Positions 1-13,100 of a DNA stretch of 64,000 bases are shown piece by piece. The stretch is from Rhynochetos jubatus. Its lineage: Eukaryota; Chordata; Aves; Eurypygiformes; Rhynochetidae. How positions within the stretch are numbered: the first letter of the stretch is position 1; each line of letters begins with the position of its first letter. A model generated the notes under the pieces. That model had not been told where the DNA came from and did no database searches. It saw only the letters and a list, made by a program, of their open reading frames with translations. The position numbers and the translations under genes are program-made. Where the stretch lies: contig CM050659.1 in assembly GCA_027574665.1 (NCBI GenBank), forward strand, positions 21,305,001 to 21,369,000, in the 5' to 3' direction.

Positions 1-3000
1 CACTCAGATATAAGACCCTGTACTGTTAATGGTCATAAGGCCTAGGGTCATTTTGTTGCAGGGTAGCTGGTCACTTCTGTCTTGCACCTGGGGTTGCTGC
101 GGCCAAGGTGTCTGCTCTGAGAGGAAACATGGTCATGTAGAATCACTCCAGATCTAGTTCACAGTGCCAGTTTAGGGCAGGATAGTCATGATTGTGACCC
201 TAACCAGCAACAGGTCAGATACGGTCAGATAGGCGTATGACCCTAAACAGCAACAGCAGCAAGTAAGTATGGTGATGTAGCACAACTGAGTTTATACTAT
301 CAAGCAGGAAACTTTTCCCTTGCAAAATAAAATGCACCCATAATGCACAGAACTGCCAAGTAAACACTGACTTTAATAAAGCTTCTGGAATTGGGCAGGT
401 GTGCCATCAAACAGGAAGCTTAGATTGGAAGCTTTTATTGGCATTTATCAGTTTGCACAAATCTGCTTGGATACCTCTTTGTCGTTTGTGAAAAGATTGG
501 AGATATGAAGTACTTAGACTCATCAGAAAAAAATAGCCTGAAATAGAAATGGCAGCTCATGTTCTTTAGCCATATAGAAGCCTAAGGAGAAAGCCAAAAA
601 AATGCAGTCTCAAATTCTAACCCATTATGACCACATTTGTGGGGAACAATTAAATAATGTGGGCTGTTTCCCCTACATATTCCTTACTACTAACAACAGT
701 ACCTTATGACTGGTGATATCTCATCTTCATTAAACTCTGAACTTGAATACCAGAGTTGAGCTTCAAGCTTTTCTCTTTAGCCTTTGTATCAATTGGCTGG
801 CTGCAGATCAAGCACAGAGCCATGGTCCTCAGCAGCAAGGGAATGGGGAGAAAAAAGCAGAGAGGAGGAAGCTTCTGAGTGGAACCCCCCAGATCTGCCA
901 TTATCAGAGCTCCTGGTAGCTCCAGTGTAACTGGGAGAGGTGGTATGTCGTATGGGAACTGTGACATTTACCAGCTTGTATTTGGAAACTGAAGACAATT
1001 GAAGGATAAGAATGTGTTAAAATGCACAGTTTTGCCGTATTTTGTGTAACATCATTTACACAAAACTTTCCACTGAAAGATATTGCAGGCAAGTAGAATT
1101 ATGGTGAAAAATAAAAGCGGAGTTGCAGAGAAATTGGCAACTTCTTAAAAAGAGTAACTTCTGAAAAATCTCACTTTCTATTTGAGAGATAAAATCTATC
1201 ATTGGTGCAGCCATTTTTGCTTTGCCTGGCATAAGATTTGCATGACTCACAGCCAGCAGCATGCTGAGGACCAAGAAATACATAATACAACAGCAAATGC
1301 TGGCTGCTGGTCGATGGCTGGGGAATTCCCCTACCATCTTTGAAATGATGATCCTGTTTGATGGGGCAACACACGGAGTGCGAGGCAAGTGCATATGATG
1401 TTTCTCCCTTAGGTGAGGTCATTAATCTGAAGGGTGACAGACAGTGTGAAGGCTGCTAAACACCTACTTTCGTAGCAGTCAGTCCCAGCTGGTGAGGATG
1501 GGTGATGTAATGGATCTAGCAGGAGGAGAAAGTTTCCAAATGGGAGGGTGTAAAATTTGAAAGGCAGCACGTAGGAATGAAGCATCGCAGTCCTAATTCG
1601 AGTACGCCGGCAGCTCAGCAGATGGCCCAGCAGATGAGTTGCTATGCACCACAGTATGTGCGAGAACATGAGAGTAACGGCGAGGCTCTGCGCAGAAACG
1701 CAGCCCTGCCCTGTGCATGGAATGGGGTAGCATCAGATGCCATGCTCCTTACCCCAGCTGGGCCCTCCGTCCCCCATCAGAGAGCTTTGTTGACCTGCAC
1801 ACCGAGCTTTCCATAGCAGTGTTTCCTACTGCTCTTCTGCATTACAGCAATTTCCTCCCCCATGCTTTGCCTTCCATGCCCAGAAGTGTAGGTCCGTGCC
1901 ACGCACACTAACACCGGCCATGCACGGCTCACTCCTCCTGCCCTAGGCTGCAGCTCTCAGCTAGGCTGGCATGTCTCTCAGGGTGGAAAACCTCCTGCTT
2001 TGGGCTGTGGAACAGCCTCACTGGGCGGTTTTGGGTTTATTTCCTACAATCCCAGTTCTTCCAGCAGTGAAGTGTAGTGTCCAGTGAGATTTCATGTGTC
2101 TCATATGTGACTTCCACCTTGCCTAATAACTGCAGCCCTTTGGGAATTTTAGGGAATAGCTTCAGAAAATCTCTAAAAAATATTCTTTCTTTAAAAACTG
2201 GCCAGTTTGCATCTGACTTTCTGCAGGGATCTGGTTTGCTGCTTACTGTTTGTGAGACTTTTGGGCTCCATTTGCAAATCACATATGCACTTACAGCTAG
2301 ATCCTGGATAAAGCATCTTTACCAATAATAGCTTGGAGTAGCCCCTGCCACCTCACCGTCACCGTTGTGCTGCTGCTCAGCCTAAGTTTTAGGAGCTTTG
2401 GGTTTTTTCCAGTGGTTTTCTAACAAACCTCTGTTAGTCTGGAGCAATATATTCAGATGGGAAATTCTAATAAATCCTGATGTTTTGTGATACAACAAAT
2501 CTGTCTCACTAACCAGTTTACGTGTGACATTGATGAAATGACTATCGCGAAGTTGTTTCCGGAAGCTCCAGTTCCAGTGCAATCTACGGGCAAATTACAT
2601 GGGTGTATAACGATGCACGAATTCAAATCACTATCATTATGCTGATAAACATCTTCTCAGATATTCCTGGGATGAGTGACATCTTTTTCGTTTATCTTAA
2701 ATGGCTTCTGAAGCAACATAAACTAAACTGGGAACAATGTTCTGTTTCCCAGTATCAGTGTTCCCATGGCATGCTCAACGCCAGCAGCTACATGGCAGCT
2801 CAGCTATGCTAGTAAAACTGCAGACAAGTCCTCAGATTCAGGCAGCAACGACAGAAGCAGCGGAAGTCCCTACTTTCCCACACGCTATCCTGGCAGTTTC
2901 CTTTTATCATCTTGCAGTCTTAAGAGCATAGTTCAGGTTTTGTGTCTCCTTCTCCCTTGGTATATTTATTTGAAGAGATTCTTTAATCCCTCCTATTTTT

Positions 3001-6000
3001 GTTATGGTCCCCTGGAGCCAGCACTAAGACTACCCAACACACTGAGCTTGTCCCAGGCTAGACTGCCATTTCCATCGTGGGTTGGCCAGTCGTTGGGCCG
3101 ACAGAAATTCTGTGAGCCCCCAGTGAAGGTGGTTTGGACCAGCTGGTGGACTAGGATACATGGTTGAGGATATTTCAATATTGGACCTTTAAAGTGTGTT
3201 TCGCAAGGAGAACGTTCTGATCGTCCATAATTAAATTCTGTATGCATGCCAGCCAAACAGCAGCAAAAAAATATCCAGGTCTGTATTCACTGTAAAATAA
3301 AACCCTCTGAAGTGTCTCTCAACATGAGGACTGTGAGTCAAAGTGAAAGGTTCTTTGTTAGTAAAGGAAAAATTAAATGTCATCTGTCTTATTGTAGAGA
3401 AGCAGAAGAATGTTAAAAACTGTGTTATGCTGGCTCATGTTTTTTCTACATAAATTAATTTTTTGGGCATTGTACATGCTTAGAGGAAAACAGTTAAATA
3501 GGAAATAGTGAAATCCACTATGTCTTTTACATAACTTTTTCTTTCGTCGCATACTTGCGCAATAGAGTCAAAAAGCAATAATCAAACTGGGTTTTTCCGT
3601 GCTTGAACATTAGTGGCCGTCTGGAAAATTGCATGCTACCGGTATTCAGTGAATTGGCTGAGTGAGGAAATCACCTCCAAGGAAACTAAAATTAGTTTTA
3701 TGTGCTTAGTAAGTTGACTTTTGCCAGGGAAAAACATAAAGAGGACAAAACCATCTCGTTTGTCCCCATTGCTCCTTGGGGATGCTATCAGTCGGCACTA
3801 GAGTGCTAACGCTGCTCTTGGACCCAGTCTGCAGCCACCTCGCTTGTCCAGGGACTGTCCTCACAGAAGAATGGTGGCACTAGGCCTGACGGCTTTCTGG
3901 AAAAGATGCTGGAGGAGCCTCCAGAGCAGCAGAGAGATGCCCGTGTGCTGGAAAAAACCCTTAACCTTTTGTAAGAAGATCTTGTAGGAAGTGGTGACCA
4001 CTCCTGAGCGGGGCTTTGCCACTGCAGACACCCCGTTTGCCTGTAGCACTTACAATTGTAGCATAGCAACTTACTTGAAGAGCTGTGGCTGAAATGGTCA
4101 GTTATCACTCTGCTAGCGCAGGGTGTTGCCTCTTCCCGGTAAAAACACTGAGCCGCAGACGGGCTCTGTTCTGGGAACGGGCTACAGGCGCTCTCATTAG
4201 TCAGCAAATACCAAAGCCCCAAAACAGGGAGTCAGCAACAGAGAATGGGGAGGGGGGGACACATCCAACGCCTGTTGATAATCCAGTTATTAAAAATAAA
4301 TGTTGACTTAATGAACTTCTAACAGAAAACCTGCTGTGTCAGAAGGGGACTTTTCTAATGCTCAGTTTGTAAGGTCGGGGTGGAAGTGCGATAGGGCTGG
4401 GGACATCTCACCTGGGTGGAAAGAAGAGCTCAGCTATCCAGGTAGTTATCTAAGTACACGGGGTCTTGGCAGCTTTGACCCCTGTTCTTTTGAAACCCAT
4501 GCCTGACAATGTTATATATTTGGCTTATTATTCCTGGATTTGCTCAGCTTTTCAGTGCAAATGTCATTAATTACTAATTTAGTTCAGTGGAATAAGAAAG
4601 ACTCCAACTGTGTATTTGTAGTGCATTTAGTGGTTTCAATCCTTCAATTGTAACTGCTCTTTCCTGAATATGATGCTGATGGGAAAATTCTTAGTTTCAC
4701 AGTGTCAAGTCATTAATTAATCAAGGACCAAACCAGAAGCAGAGCACTGTGGAGAAGATCCTTAGGTATCGAAAGTCACTGATAGTAAACCTCTGTGGAA
4801 ATGGTGCCTGGCTGCGGTTGGGAAACTTGCCTTCCAGTTACACATGCCGCTGGCTGTAAATGCAGTTGCTGCTACTTACTGCCTGCGCAAAGACGAGGCA
4901 CAGCCACCGGATGAGTCATGGATCTGCGCTCAGCTGCGTCTGACACATGAAACTCTGGAGCAGGACAGAGGCAGCAGCTTTGTGGCGTGGGAATGCAAGA
5001 CACACACGAGTCTTATGCTCAGTGCAGCCCAAGACTTGAAGGTCTCTTCAGAGGCTTTTGGCTTTGCTGCTTTAGTCTATATCCAGCCAGACCCGCCTCT
5101 CTCACATTCTTCCTTCTGGTCGTTTTCATGGCTACCCCTCAGCATCCATACAAGTGCTTCCCTGGCCTCTTTGGGTGGCTGCCACCTGTGCTAGCCCACA
5201 GAAAAGCAAAGTAGCCACAGGCTTAGGAAATGGCAAACAAACAGGAGGATCTCCCGCTGCTCTTTCTCTCCCTTGAACTGCAACTGCTTTAATCACATGT
5301 GGCAAAACACATTGTGGAGCGGGCTCATTTTGCCTGTGAGTAGGGCTGTGGTCCTGGAGCTCTAGAGGAGCAGAGCTGCTTCCCTTGGAAGGCGTTTCTA
5401 ACACAGAGCATGGGACATCTATCACATAACGCCATGACAAAACAGTGTTTCTAACACAGAGCTCAAGCAATTTGTGAAGTGAAATTAATCATGGGTGTAT
5501 GTCATGGGTGTTGATTTAAATGTGGATTAGAAAGTATGTATATGCCTGTTTCTAAAGGCATTGGTTCTTTACAGCAAAAGAATGAAAGTGAAAATATCCT
5601 GAAAAACAATAAAACAAAGAGTACTGTAGCTCTGGCTCTGCAAAAGTACAAAAATTTCGCACTGGATGCAATAAATGGCATGGGGAAGGGGCATGGGATT
5701 ATTTTAGTTCTTCATCTTCAATTTCAGTTGTACATTATGGGTCTGATTTTGTACTCAAGAAAATCTTTAGTTCCCCTTTTAGCTGTCAAATAAGAATGAG
5801 TACAGAAGCAGTCATGGAGAAGGAGTCTTGGATTAAATAAATGCAAAGTCCTAAACCAGCTCACTTTCAAGGCAATTGGATTATTCTGCTTGATTTTAGT
5901 AAGAATTGAAATATACGATAATGGAGAGGAGGCTCAGGTTACAGGAGCAAAATCAGCACTCAAAGTGATGGACAAAGATGTCCTATGGCATATTTAAAAT

Positions 6001-8071
6001 ACCAGCAGGATAGTCTTCTACTGGATTTATTGAAAGAGGAGTACCCAAATATCCCCAAATTCCTAGGTAGGCTTAAAACTCTGTCCTCTTTTAATTTTTT
6101 AAAGAAGTGATTATATAAATGTCTATATTGCAGTTTCATGACAGTAGCAGTGCAAAAATGTGAGTAAACACTGTAATTTTCAGCTTTCGTTAAGTAATAA
6201 GAAGGTCACAGAATAAAACATGAACGTAGGTGATGGGCTCAACAAAATTAATTTAAACAATCAGTAAGACCAGAAGCTCTGTAAGTGCCAAATTATTGTT
6301 GCAGAAGTATTCTTTTTATCTGTGGGTCATGATTTCCAAGAAATGAGAAAAAAATGTAAACACTTCCAAGCATTTGTCCCTTTGGGCACAGGGTGTATTA
6401 AACAACAACAAAAAAAAACCAGGACAGCAAAGAATTGTTGGCCAGGGTATTTCAGACAGAAGCCAGTAATGCCTAACTTGGTGAACAACCAAGAAGAACG
6501 GACTTGCAAATGGTTTTATCACCTGATTCATGACAGTTCTCCAAGTTTAAAGAAAGAAACTGGAAACCTTTTTCTGTAGTACTATTCGAAGTAGGAGATG
6601 GTTGTGGTAATTACTGGCAAGCAAATAGTAAATACTCTCAGAGGTGAAAACCACAGAGCTGGAAATCATGCCTCTGCTAAGCTGGGTCAGATTCTGTGCT
6701 TGATTGCACTGCATGAATAAATTATTGGAAGACACATTTCAAGCTCTTTTTTTCAGAAGTGAAACAATTATCCGAATTCTTATTTTTGCAGCAGGGCAGA
6801 AATATGCAAAAGAGCGTGGCATCGTGAGTTTGCTGCGTTACTGGTTTAGAGGTGCTCTTTTGAATAATACCGGTACAATTATGCCATTGTTTAGCTAGAT
6901 TGTAAGATATGTAAGACTGTATAAGTTATTTTAGCATCTAAATCCATTTTGTTTCTATGTCAGCTCTTTTATGTTGTTTTGATGCCACAATAAAAAGTAA
7001 ACTGATATATCAAACATTAACTGAGAACCTGTGCTGATAGGGTGAATGAAAAAAATGGTCAGCACCCAGTCTTTTGTTGATATGAATATTAAATAATAGC
7101 ATTAGGACAGTTTCCCCTAAACCAAGATGCACATTGGAACACCATAAAAATCATAGTGATTTCTTTAAAATCGCCTGGAACTCAGCTAGGCAAATATTGT
7201 AACTTTGGGGCTGCCTGCTGAAAGAGGCTTCACGTTTCACCTCAAGTCTTCATCTGTCCAGTTCCTGCTCTGATTGCACACAAAAATAGTTTTGGCGGTG
7301 CCTCAAGGACCAAAGTCAGAGCAAAATTCTTTGAGATGTACCTGGTGTCGTGTTGGAAAAATCTCCCTTGCCTTCTTTGGAAGCTTTTTCATTTTTCCTC
7401 CACATCTTACAGTCAATCCATCAGCACCACGGAAAGACTAGTTTTTAGCAGGCTTCCATAGTTTGTGACATTACATCGTGTCACCTATCTTTATCACACA
7501 CAGCACACATGGGCTTTGTACGTGTCCAATTATTCTTGTAACCTCCTGAAACCACAAGAGGAGTTTTTCCCCTTGTTTCGCGTCGGCCAGGATGCTATTC
7601 ACCATCTTCCAGTGAGATGCTGTTTTCTCCCTCTATGGTCTTCCCTCTAAATCAGAGTCTTTGGGAACAGAAGAGGCAATTCCCTCGGCATACCCCTGGG
7701 AAACAGCTCCCTATATTTCAGTGACTTTTAACACAAAAATCAAGACAGCACCACCATATGATTCTTCCTGGGCCTTGTAAACTATTAAAAAACGTATTTC
7801 TACTTAGGAAAGGCTTTTTTATCTGCAGAAGGATTAGCTCAATCATTAAACTTTCTCAGAAGTTCCTGTGTGTGCTTGTCTTTTGCTGTCTCTCTCAGCC
7901 TGTCCTGTAAAAGCCTCCTAAAAACTTCAGCACCATGTCAGTGCCCTCTGAGCGGCCTGCATCTATGCTACAGCCTCACTTACTCTGAAAAGCATCCATA
8001 AATTATATTTCAGCATCCACTTTCTTCTGGCTGATTTAGCACATCTTTGTCCTGACCAGGGGGTATCTTAC
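1..8071. other. Gene-poor AT-rich stretch, probably GAB3 intron 1
   Basis: No exon with a recognisable product was found here on either strand. The DNA is moderately AT-rich with scattered short open frames, none with family resemblance. An 18-base motif starting tgaccctaa recurs at about 196-213 and 238-255. The first exon of GAB3, which should encode a Cys-Thr-Gly-Trp-Leu type PH-domain start, was looked for and not seen. Assignment to intron 1 is inference from the position upstream of GAB3 exon 2. Confidence 0.5.
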
Positions 8072-8216
8072 CTCCCAGCTGGCTTCATTTGGATCTAGCA
8101 GATTTAGCATTTCAGTAACCGCGTCATCAGCGCACAACCCGGTCAAGTTACTGAGCGCAGCATACGTGTTAGTTTTTACACTGCATCCTAACAAGGCACA
8201 TTTACAAACTGCTTCT
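8072..8216 (-). CDS. Candidate internal coding exon of an unrecognised minus-strand gene
   Basis: Read on the minus strand, a long pyrimidine-rich tract ending TTGTTTTTCAG is followed by 145 bases open in only one frame, then the donor GAG|GTAAGA. The open frame has one base of a split codon plus exactly 48 codons, so the exon would run from phase 2 to phase 0. The peptide begins EAVCKCALLG and ends LLDPNEASWE. It is leucine- and alanine-rich and looks helical, with the middle part YAALSNLTGLCADDAV resembling an ARM/HEAT-type helix pair. I do not recognise the protein and assign no function. The other two frames contain stops. The splice sites are better than expected by chance, but no partner exon was convincingly found. 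It could be a gene nested in GAB3 intron 1, a separate upstream gene, or a chance structure. Confidence 0.4.
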
Positions 8217-8803
8217 CTGAAAAACAAGGTACGAAAGAGTCATAAGCGAAGGAGAAGAGTAGGAGTAATTCCGCATTCAGATCTAAATTTGTGGCAAGTG
8301 TGGGATGAAGTTTAAAATAAGAAAAGATAATAGTTGGGGTTCTGTTGTTCCTTTCCACCTCTTTGAAAAGTCAGTTTTGATCATACTCTTTACCTCTTTA
8401 AAAGTGTAAATTCAAGTGATGGACCTTTGCTAAAGTGTTTCGTGAGCTAAAATTAACCTTGAAAGTTAGCAGGAGGTGTTACTTGGTCTGCATTTGTTTC
8501 TACTTTATTTTTTCGTATCTGACCAGAAATGGGTAGCATGCAAATGTCTCCTTGTGGTTTAAACAAATAAGCCCTGAAGCCTAAAAAAGGAAAGCAGTTA
8601 CTGCTTTCTGTGTACAACCACTGCTTTCAGATGTTTCTTTTGTGTATACCTGTGACCATGGCTCCATTTTTACTCAGAACTTCTCTGTGTTGTTGGGGTA
8701 GGAGGGATCTGAGGAAGGGACTTAACTAGTTGGGTTTCTTCCTTGAAGGGAACTCATCCATCCCCTGGAAATCAGCGAGGACCCAGGGAACAGCATGAGG
8801 ATG

Positions 8804-8842
8804 AACCGCCTTTCCCTACAGAACACGACAGATTTGTTATCC
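8804..8842 (-). repeat. Short dispersed similarity, copy 1
   Basis: The minus strand reads GGATAACAAATCTGTCGTGT and continues into TCTGTAGGGA. The plus strand at 19366-19404 has a similar run, GGATGGCAAATCCGTGGTGT then TCTGCAGAAA. By eye about 25 of the first 31 bases agree. A shared ancient repeat is the likeliest reason, but no family is recognised and chance is not excluded. Confidence 0.25.
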
Positions 8843-9138
8843 AAAAAGTCAGTTAGTCCACTGTAGGAAGCTGTAAAGGTTTCAAACGCAGTGCCCATCC
8901 CCAAATTCCCCTGATAATGTCTGTGGTTTTACAGATGTCCTTCCTACGCGCTGTTCTCTGCACTGTTGCTGTGTGCAACACCCAGACAACAAGGGCAACA
9001 CCTTAAAAGAAAACCTCTCTTCTCATTCGGGGCCAGCCTTCTGGGGTATCATGTGCAAGAATTATGCCAACCTTCACAGGACAGAATTTCTCTCCTCTCT
9101 GCGACTCTGGCTTGAAGTCTGTCAACAGCACTTTGCTG

Positions 9139-9181
9139 TTGGTATGTCTTAATGAAAGACATTGGTATGTCTTAATGAAAG
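9139..9181 (+). repeat. 23-base tandem duplication
   Basis: A 23-base unit beginning ttggtatgtcttaatgaaag occurs twice head to tail, the second copy being nearly complete. It is a local duplication with no evident function. Confidence 0.9.
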
Positions 9182-9997
9182 CCAGAAGAAAACAATAACT
9201 TCATTATATTTTTCCTTTTCCTCTTTAGTGTATTAGTTTATTTTTGTCAACTTTGAGCTTTTGGATCTAATTAAGCTGAGATCATTCTCCGTTAAGCTGA
9301 GGCACATGTCTTTATTGAACTCTGAGCTCTCACCAAGTTAGCTTTCTTGCTTCAGTTAGACATTTTCTTGGTCCATGCCCTGCTGTAAGCTTTGATGCTT
9401 CCAGACTGGTGTTTTCCTCTCATAGTTTATTAGTGAATCATAAAGGTCTTGTTCCACTGTATTCTACTCTATTTTATTTACCCATGATAGATACTTGATG
9501 GCCCTCTAGTTTAGCAAAACTGTTTTTATCAAGAATAAATAAGACACAGCGAAGGATCAATGACCGTTCTCTTGCTTTAAAATGTATATTATCCTCTATA
9601 TTCAGAGTTGTTAGGCATTCTTTGCACTTTCATAGGTCTCCAGAGGTTGGGTCAGACATTATATAATTAAGAGTTAAGCATTCTGAAGTTCAAACCGCTT
9701 TGTTCTTCATTTGTGATTAATCTGGTTTCTTACATTGCATTTCAGCCTTTGGTTTACGTACTTGGAAAGTGTTTGGTTACTGAGCTGCCTTTCTTTATAA
9801 TACCCTTAAAAAACAGAATATGTGGTGAATTTTGACTTTTTTTTAGAGGGAGAAGGAAGAGTTGAAGAAACCCTGCTGCTGAAGCAGCAACACAATGCAG
9901 TGTCTTGCATAAACAAATGTATTTTGGTTAAAACTAAAAGTTTCTGAGACACAAGGTATTTCATTTGACTCCATTCTGGCTTCTAGAAGAGTCTAGG

Positions 9998-10138
9998 CCT
10001 TCCAAATTGAAGTTTCCAGGTACTGACTCAGTGATAGTGAACTGGCTGCTGCTGCAGGCATAGGAAGACTGAAAGTCTACAGTAGATCTAGAGCTTGAAC
10101 AAAATCTTTCCTGTAACTTAAGAAAATAGTGAGAAACC
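9998..10138 (-). mobile_element. Truncated LTR-like fragment related to the 13.7 kb element
   Basis: These 141 bases match 13674-13817 at roughly 93 percent by eye, with about nine substitutions and one 3-base gap, in the same orientation. Similarity stops abruptly at both ends. Only the part corresponding to the downstream end (R/U5 side) of the putative LTR is present here; the upstream half with the TATA box is missing. The open frame that crosses it on the minus strand is a by-product of the repeat and not a gene. Confidence 0.6.
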
Positions 10139-13100
10139 CTACAAAGAGTGCTCTGAAACATATGGATTATGAGTATACAGCAGAAGAAAGACCAGTTCAC
10201 AACATCCATACAGTCCATTAGCCTCAAGTGGTTTCACAAAGCGTGACTGATGATATTCTGGTTAGGGGCTGCCTGTTATTCAGGGGAGCTGTGCAGAACC
10301 CACCCCTCAGCATCTCCCGTTAAAGGGGTGAGCATCTAACAGCATCTGCACTTGGCTTGTCTGGCTGAGCATCGTGCAGGTAGCTGGGAAATGTACTGCC
10401 TTGTTGTCCAGACCTAAATTCCTTTTCATAACTATAGGTGAAAAATAAGTGTGTGATTCAGAGTTTGGCTTCAGCTGACCCATGGGTTGAGCTGCTGTTG
10501 TTTGTTGTTGTAATTTCTATAGTTACACTGGAAGCACTCTAGGCATTTAAGCATTTTGACTGCCGAAAGCCAGAAATAACTAGTTGGAATAAAAGTGTTA
10601 ATAGGCTGATGGCTGTGAGTGAGTCATAGCCACAGTGGCCTTTGAGACAAAAGAGAGATTGCTCTGAGTACAGCAGTGGAGAAAGCCCTTCCTCTGTGCA
10701 GCCTTCCACACTCATTGCAGGTCAAATTTAAACTTCCTTACTCAGAGCACAAACAGCTCTTCTGTTCATACAGTCTGAGCTCCCATACCCCAGTATCCCT
10801 GTATAATCCAAAGAAATACTTAAGGGACCACTGCAAGCGTTGCAGAGCAAACCCTGCCTTGCACCCTGAGGAGACTTCTTCCTAGGCAGCTCCTGGACAG
10901 GGAGAGGTTAATCGTGCCTGCTGGCTTTGCATGGCCCACCTGCAAATCAGAATTAGTGAGCATGCAGGGTTCAACACCCAAGAAGATTTCCACGTACCTC
11001 TCAAGCACGTGTTCACGTATGGGGCTTACTTGCCTCTCTGTGGTACATGGCTTTTGCATCAGAGGAGGAAGTGTCCTCTCAGTTTCATACTATACGCAGT
11101 CTGTGTGTTTCAAATGCATACTGTGGAACGGCATTTGTCAGAAAGAAAACCTTCACTGTCTTTGAAATGAGAAGATGGTTAAACAGGAACACATCACTTA
11201 GTTGGATTCTCGCTTCATCTTGCCAGGCACTGCGCAGACTTTGGGCAGTGAAAATGGCTGGGAAAACTTGTACGATTTCGCCCCAAAATGCAGGCTTAAT
11301 TCCTTAAATATTTTTGTTTAAATGAGGTCAAAGACTATTCCTGAGCTTGCTGTGAAGCATGTGCTCAAGTACCTTCTGGGACTGAGATATAAACTTGGAG
11401 GACAAATGGTTCAGTTATAAATGATTGGCTTGGTTTAGGTACCCTCAGGAAACAGCCTGCAGCAGAAGAGTTTCTGTCAGGTTGAATTTGGGAGGTTAAA
11501 TATTGCATTTATCCTTTTGGACTTGAGAGATAGGGTCTTTTCCAATTGTGCTAGTGGTGCTGAAGTCTCCAGATCAGAGTGCTCTAGGGTGTTTGTTTGC
11601 TCTGTGCTCAAACAGCCCTTATCTCACATCACTTTTTGTGGGATTCAGTTAGCAAAACCAGTGACTCTGAACTTCACGCTTCTGCTTACAGCTCCTGACA
11701 CGATCATTACTCTGCAGACAGCGCTGATCATGTTGTTTCATTGTCACTGTGAAGATAGAGTACCAGGGGCTGTGGCATCACAGCAGCACAGCTTCCTGCT
11801 CTGGGGCAAGCCTGGAACCAGGTCAAACAACAAAAGCGAATAATGGTTGAAGTGTTAGAAGATGTGTGTGTATATTCAAGAATGGGGCAGGGGGCTCTCA
11901 GCTCTGTGACCAACCTGCAAACCATTTTCTTTGGAAAGAATTCCAGGAACTTCATGAGAATGCACCTAGAAATTCAGGATAATCTGACATTTTTGCTGAC
12001 ATGGAATTTGTTACCAATGGAGAGCACCTCGATGCGGAAGGGCCACGCAGTGCCGTGGTGTGGGTTGCCTGTCTGGGCTTGTGTCAGAGGTCCACGAGCT
12101 CTGGCTGGAAAATTAAACAAACCCTGGAATGCTTTGTGATGAGGAGCAAAACCGTGCAGAAAAAGAGCTGAACTCTGAAGCAGGTGTGAGTGATAGGCTC
12201 TCTCTTTCGGGGCTTTGTTTTTCTGGTGTAGTAGAGAAACAGCCTAAGTCTACAGGGAGCTGAGCTGCAGTGTTTTGCATCTTATTTTGGTGTTGTTTAT
12301 TTTGGGCATTTGTTGTTGGTTTTGTTATGGTAAGACTGCTCTCACACCTACACACTGAATTATGTTATGCCTAGATAAGCACCCTCATAGCTGGCCTACT
12401 TTACACTTGCTCACCGAAGTGTGAACTACTACATATATACCATGACCTGGTCTTTTTACTGATAAAGTGTATCATCAGACATATTTGCATATTTCTTCTT
12501 AAATAAAACACTAGATGTGCCTGAATTGTGTCTGCAGTCACCAGCTCAGAGTCTGCTAACAGCGGGAGCAGGGGGGAAAGCCCACGCACGCCTATGCGAG
12601 GCTCAAAGGAATCTGTTAACGTGCGTTATTCTCATGGTCCTTGGGAAGATGTCTGGCGGCTTCTTACTGTCCAGCAAACAGAATTACTGGGTCGAGTTGT
12701 TGGAATTAAGGTGTGGTGAGAAAGACTAATTACTCAGCCCTCGGACACCTTTTAAACTGTGGGTGAATAGATGCCCCATGCTGTGACGGTCCATCACTGG
12801 GGTTTTGGCCTATGTGGTTGAGGGTAGGACATGCACATTGCATGCAACACCATTGATCACAGGCTACAAGGGGTTTTTCAGACTGAGAGTACTAGTAGTT
12901 TTATTTATAATTTCAATGACTCCCCTCATGATACTTCCCCAAACTAGTCCAATCACCTTGAGGAAGTTTTCTTATATAGAGCATTAATTCGCGTAGAGCA
13001 GTGATGCCACTGATTTTTATAATCATTTAAATGAGAAGGTAGAAATATTTGAATTAAAGTATAATTTCTTAATTTAAATCTTTTCAACAGGTACTTTTTC

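Larger units (their letters stand above)
8217..9997. other. Non-coding stretch
   Basis: No gene was recognised. The stretch contains a two-copy tandem duplication at 9139-9181. A short segment at 8804-8842 resembles, in inverse orientation, a segment at 19366-19404. Confidence 0.5.

Noticed and set aside
3806-4222. 138-codon minus-strand open frame, Ser/Cys-rich
   Set aside because: A second minus-strand frame is open across part of the same DNA, and neither gives a familiar protein or clear splice sites.
9961-10227. 88-codon minus-strand open frame as a gene related to the one at 13.7 kb
   Set aside because: The similar peptides at both sites come from a shared LTR-like repeat in reverse reading, not from paralogous genes.
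10820-11059. Possible minus-strand exon ending at a CAG|gtgggc donor
   Set aside because: There is no pyrimidine tract before any usable acceptor, so the structure is not credible as an exon.
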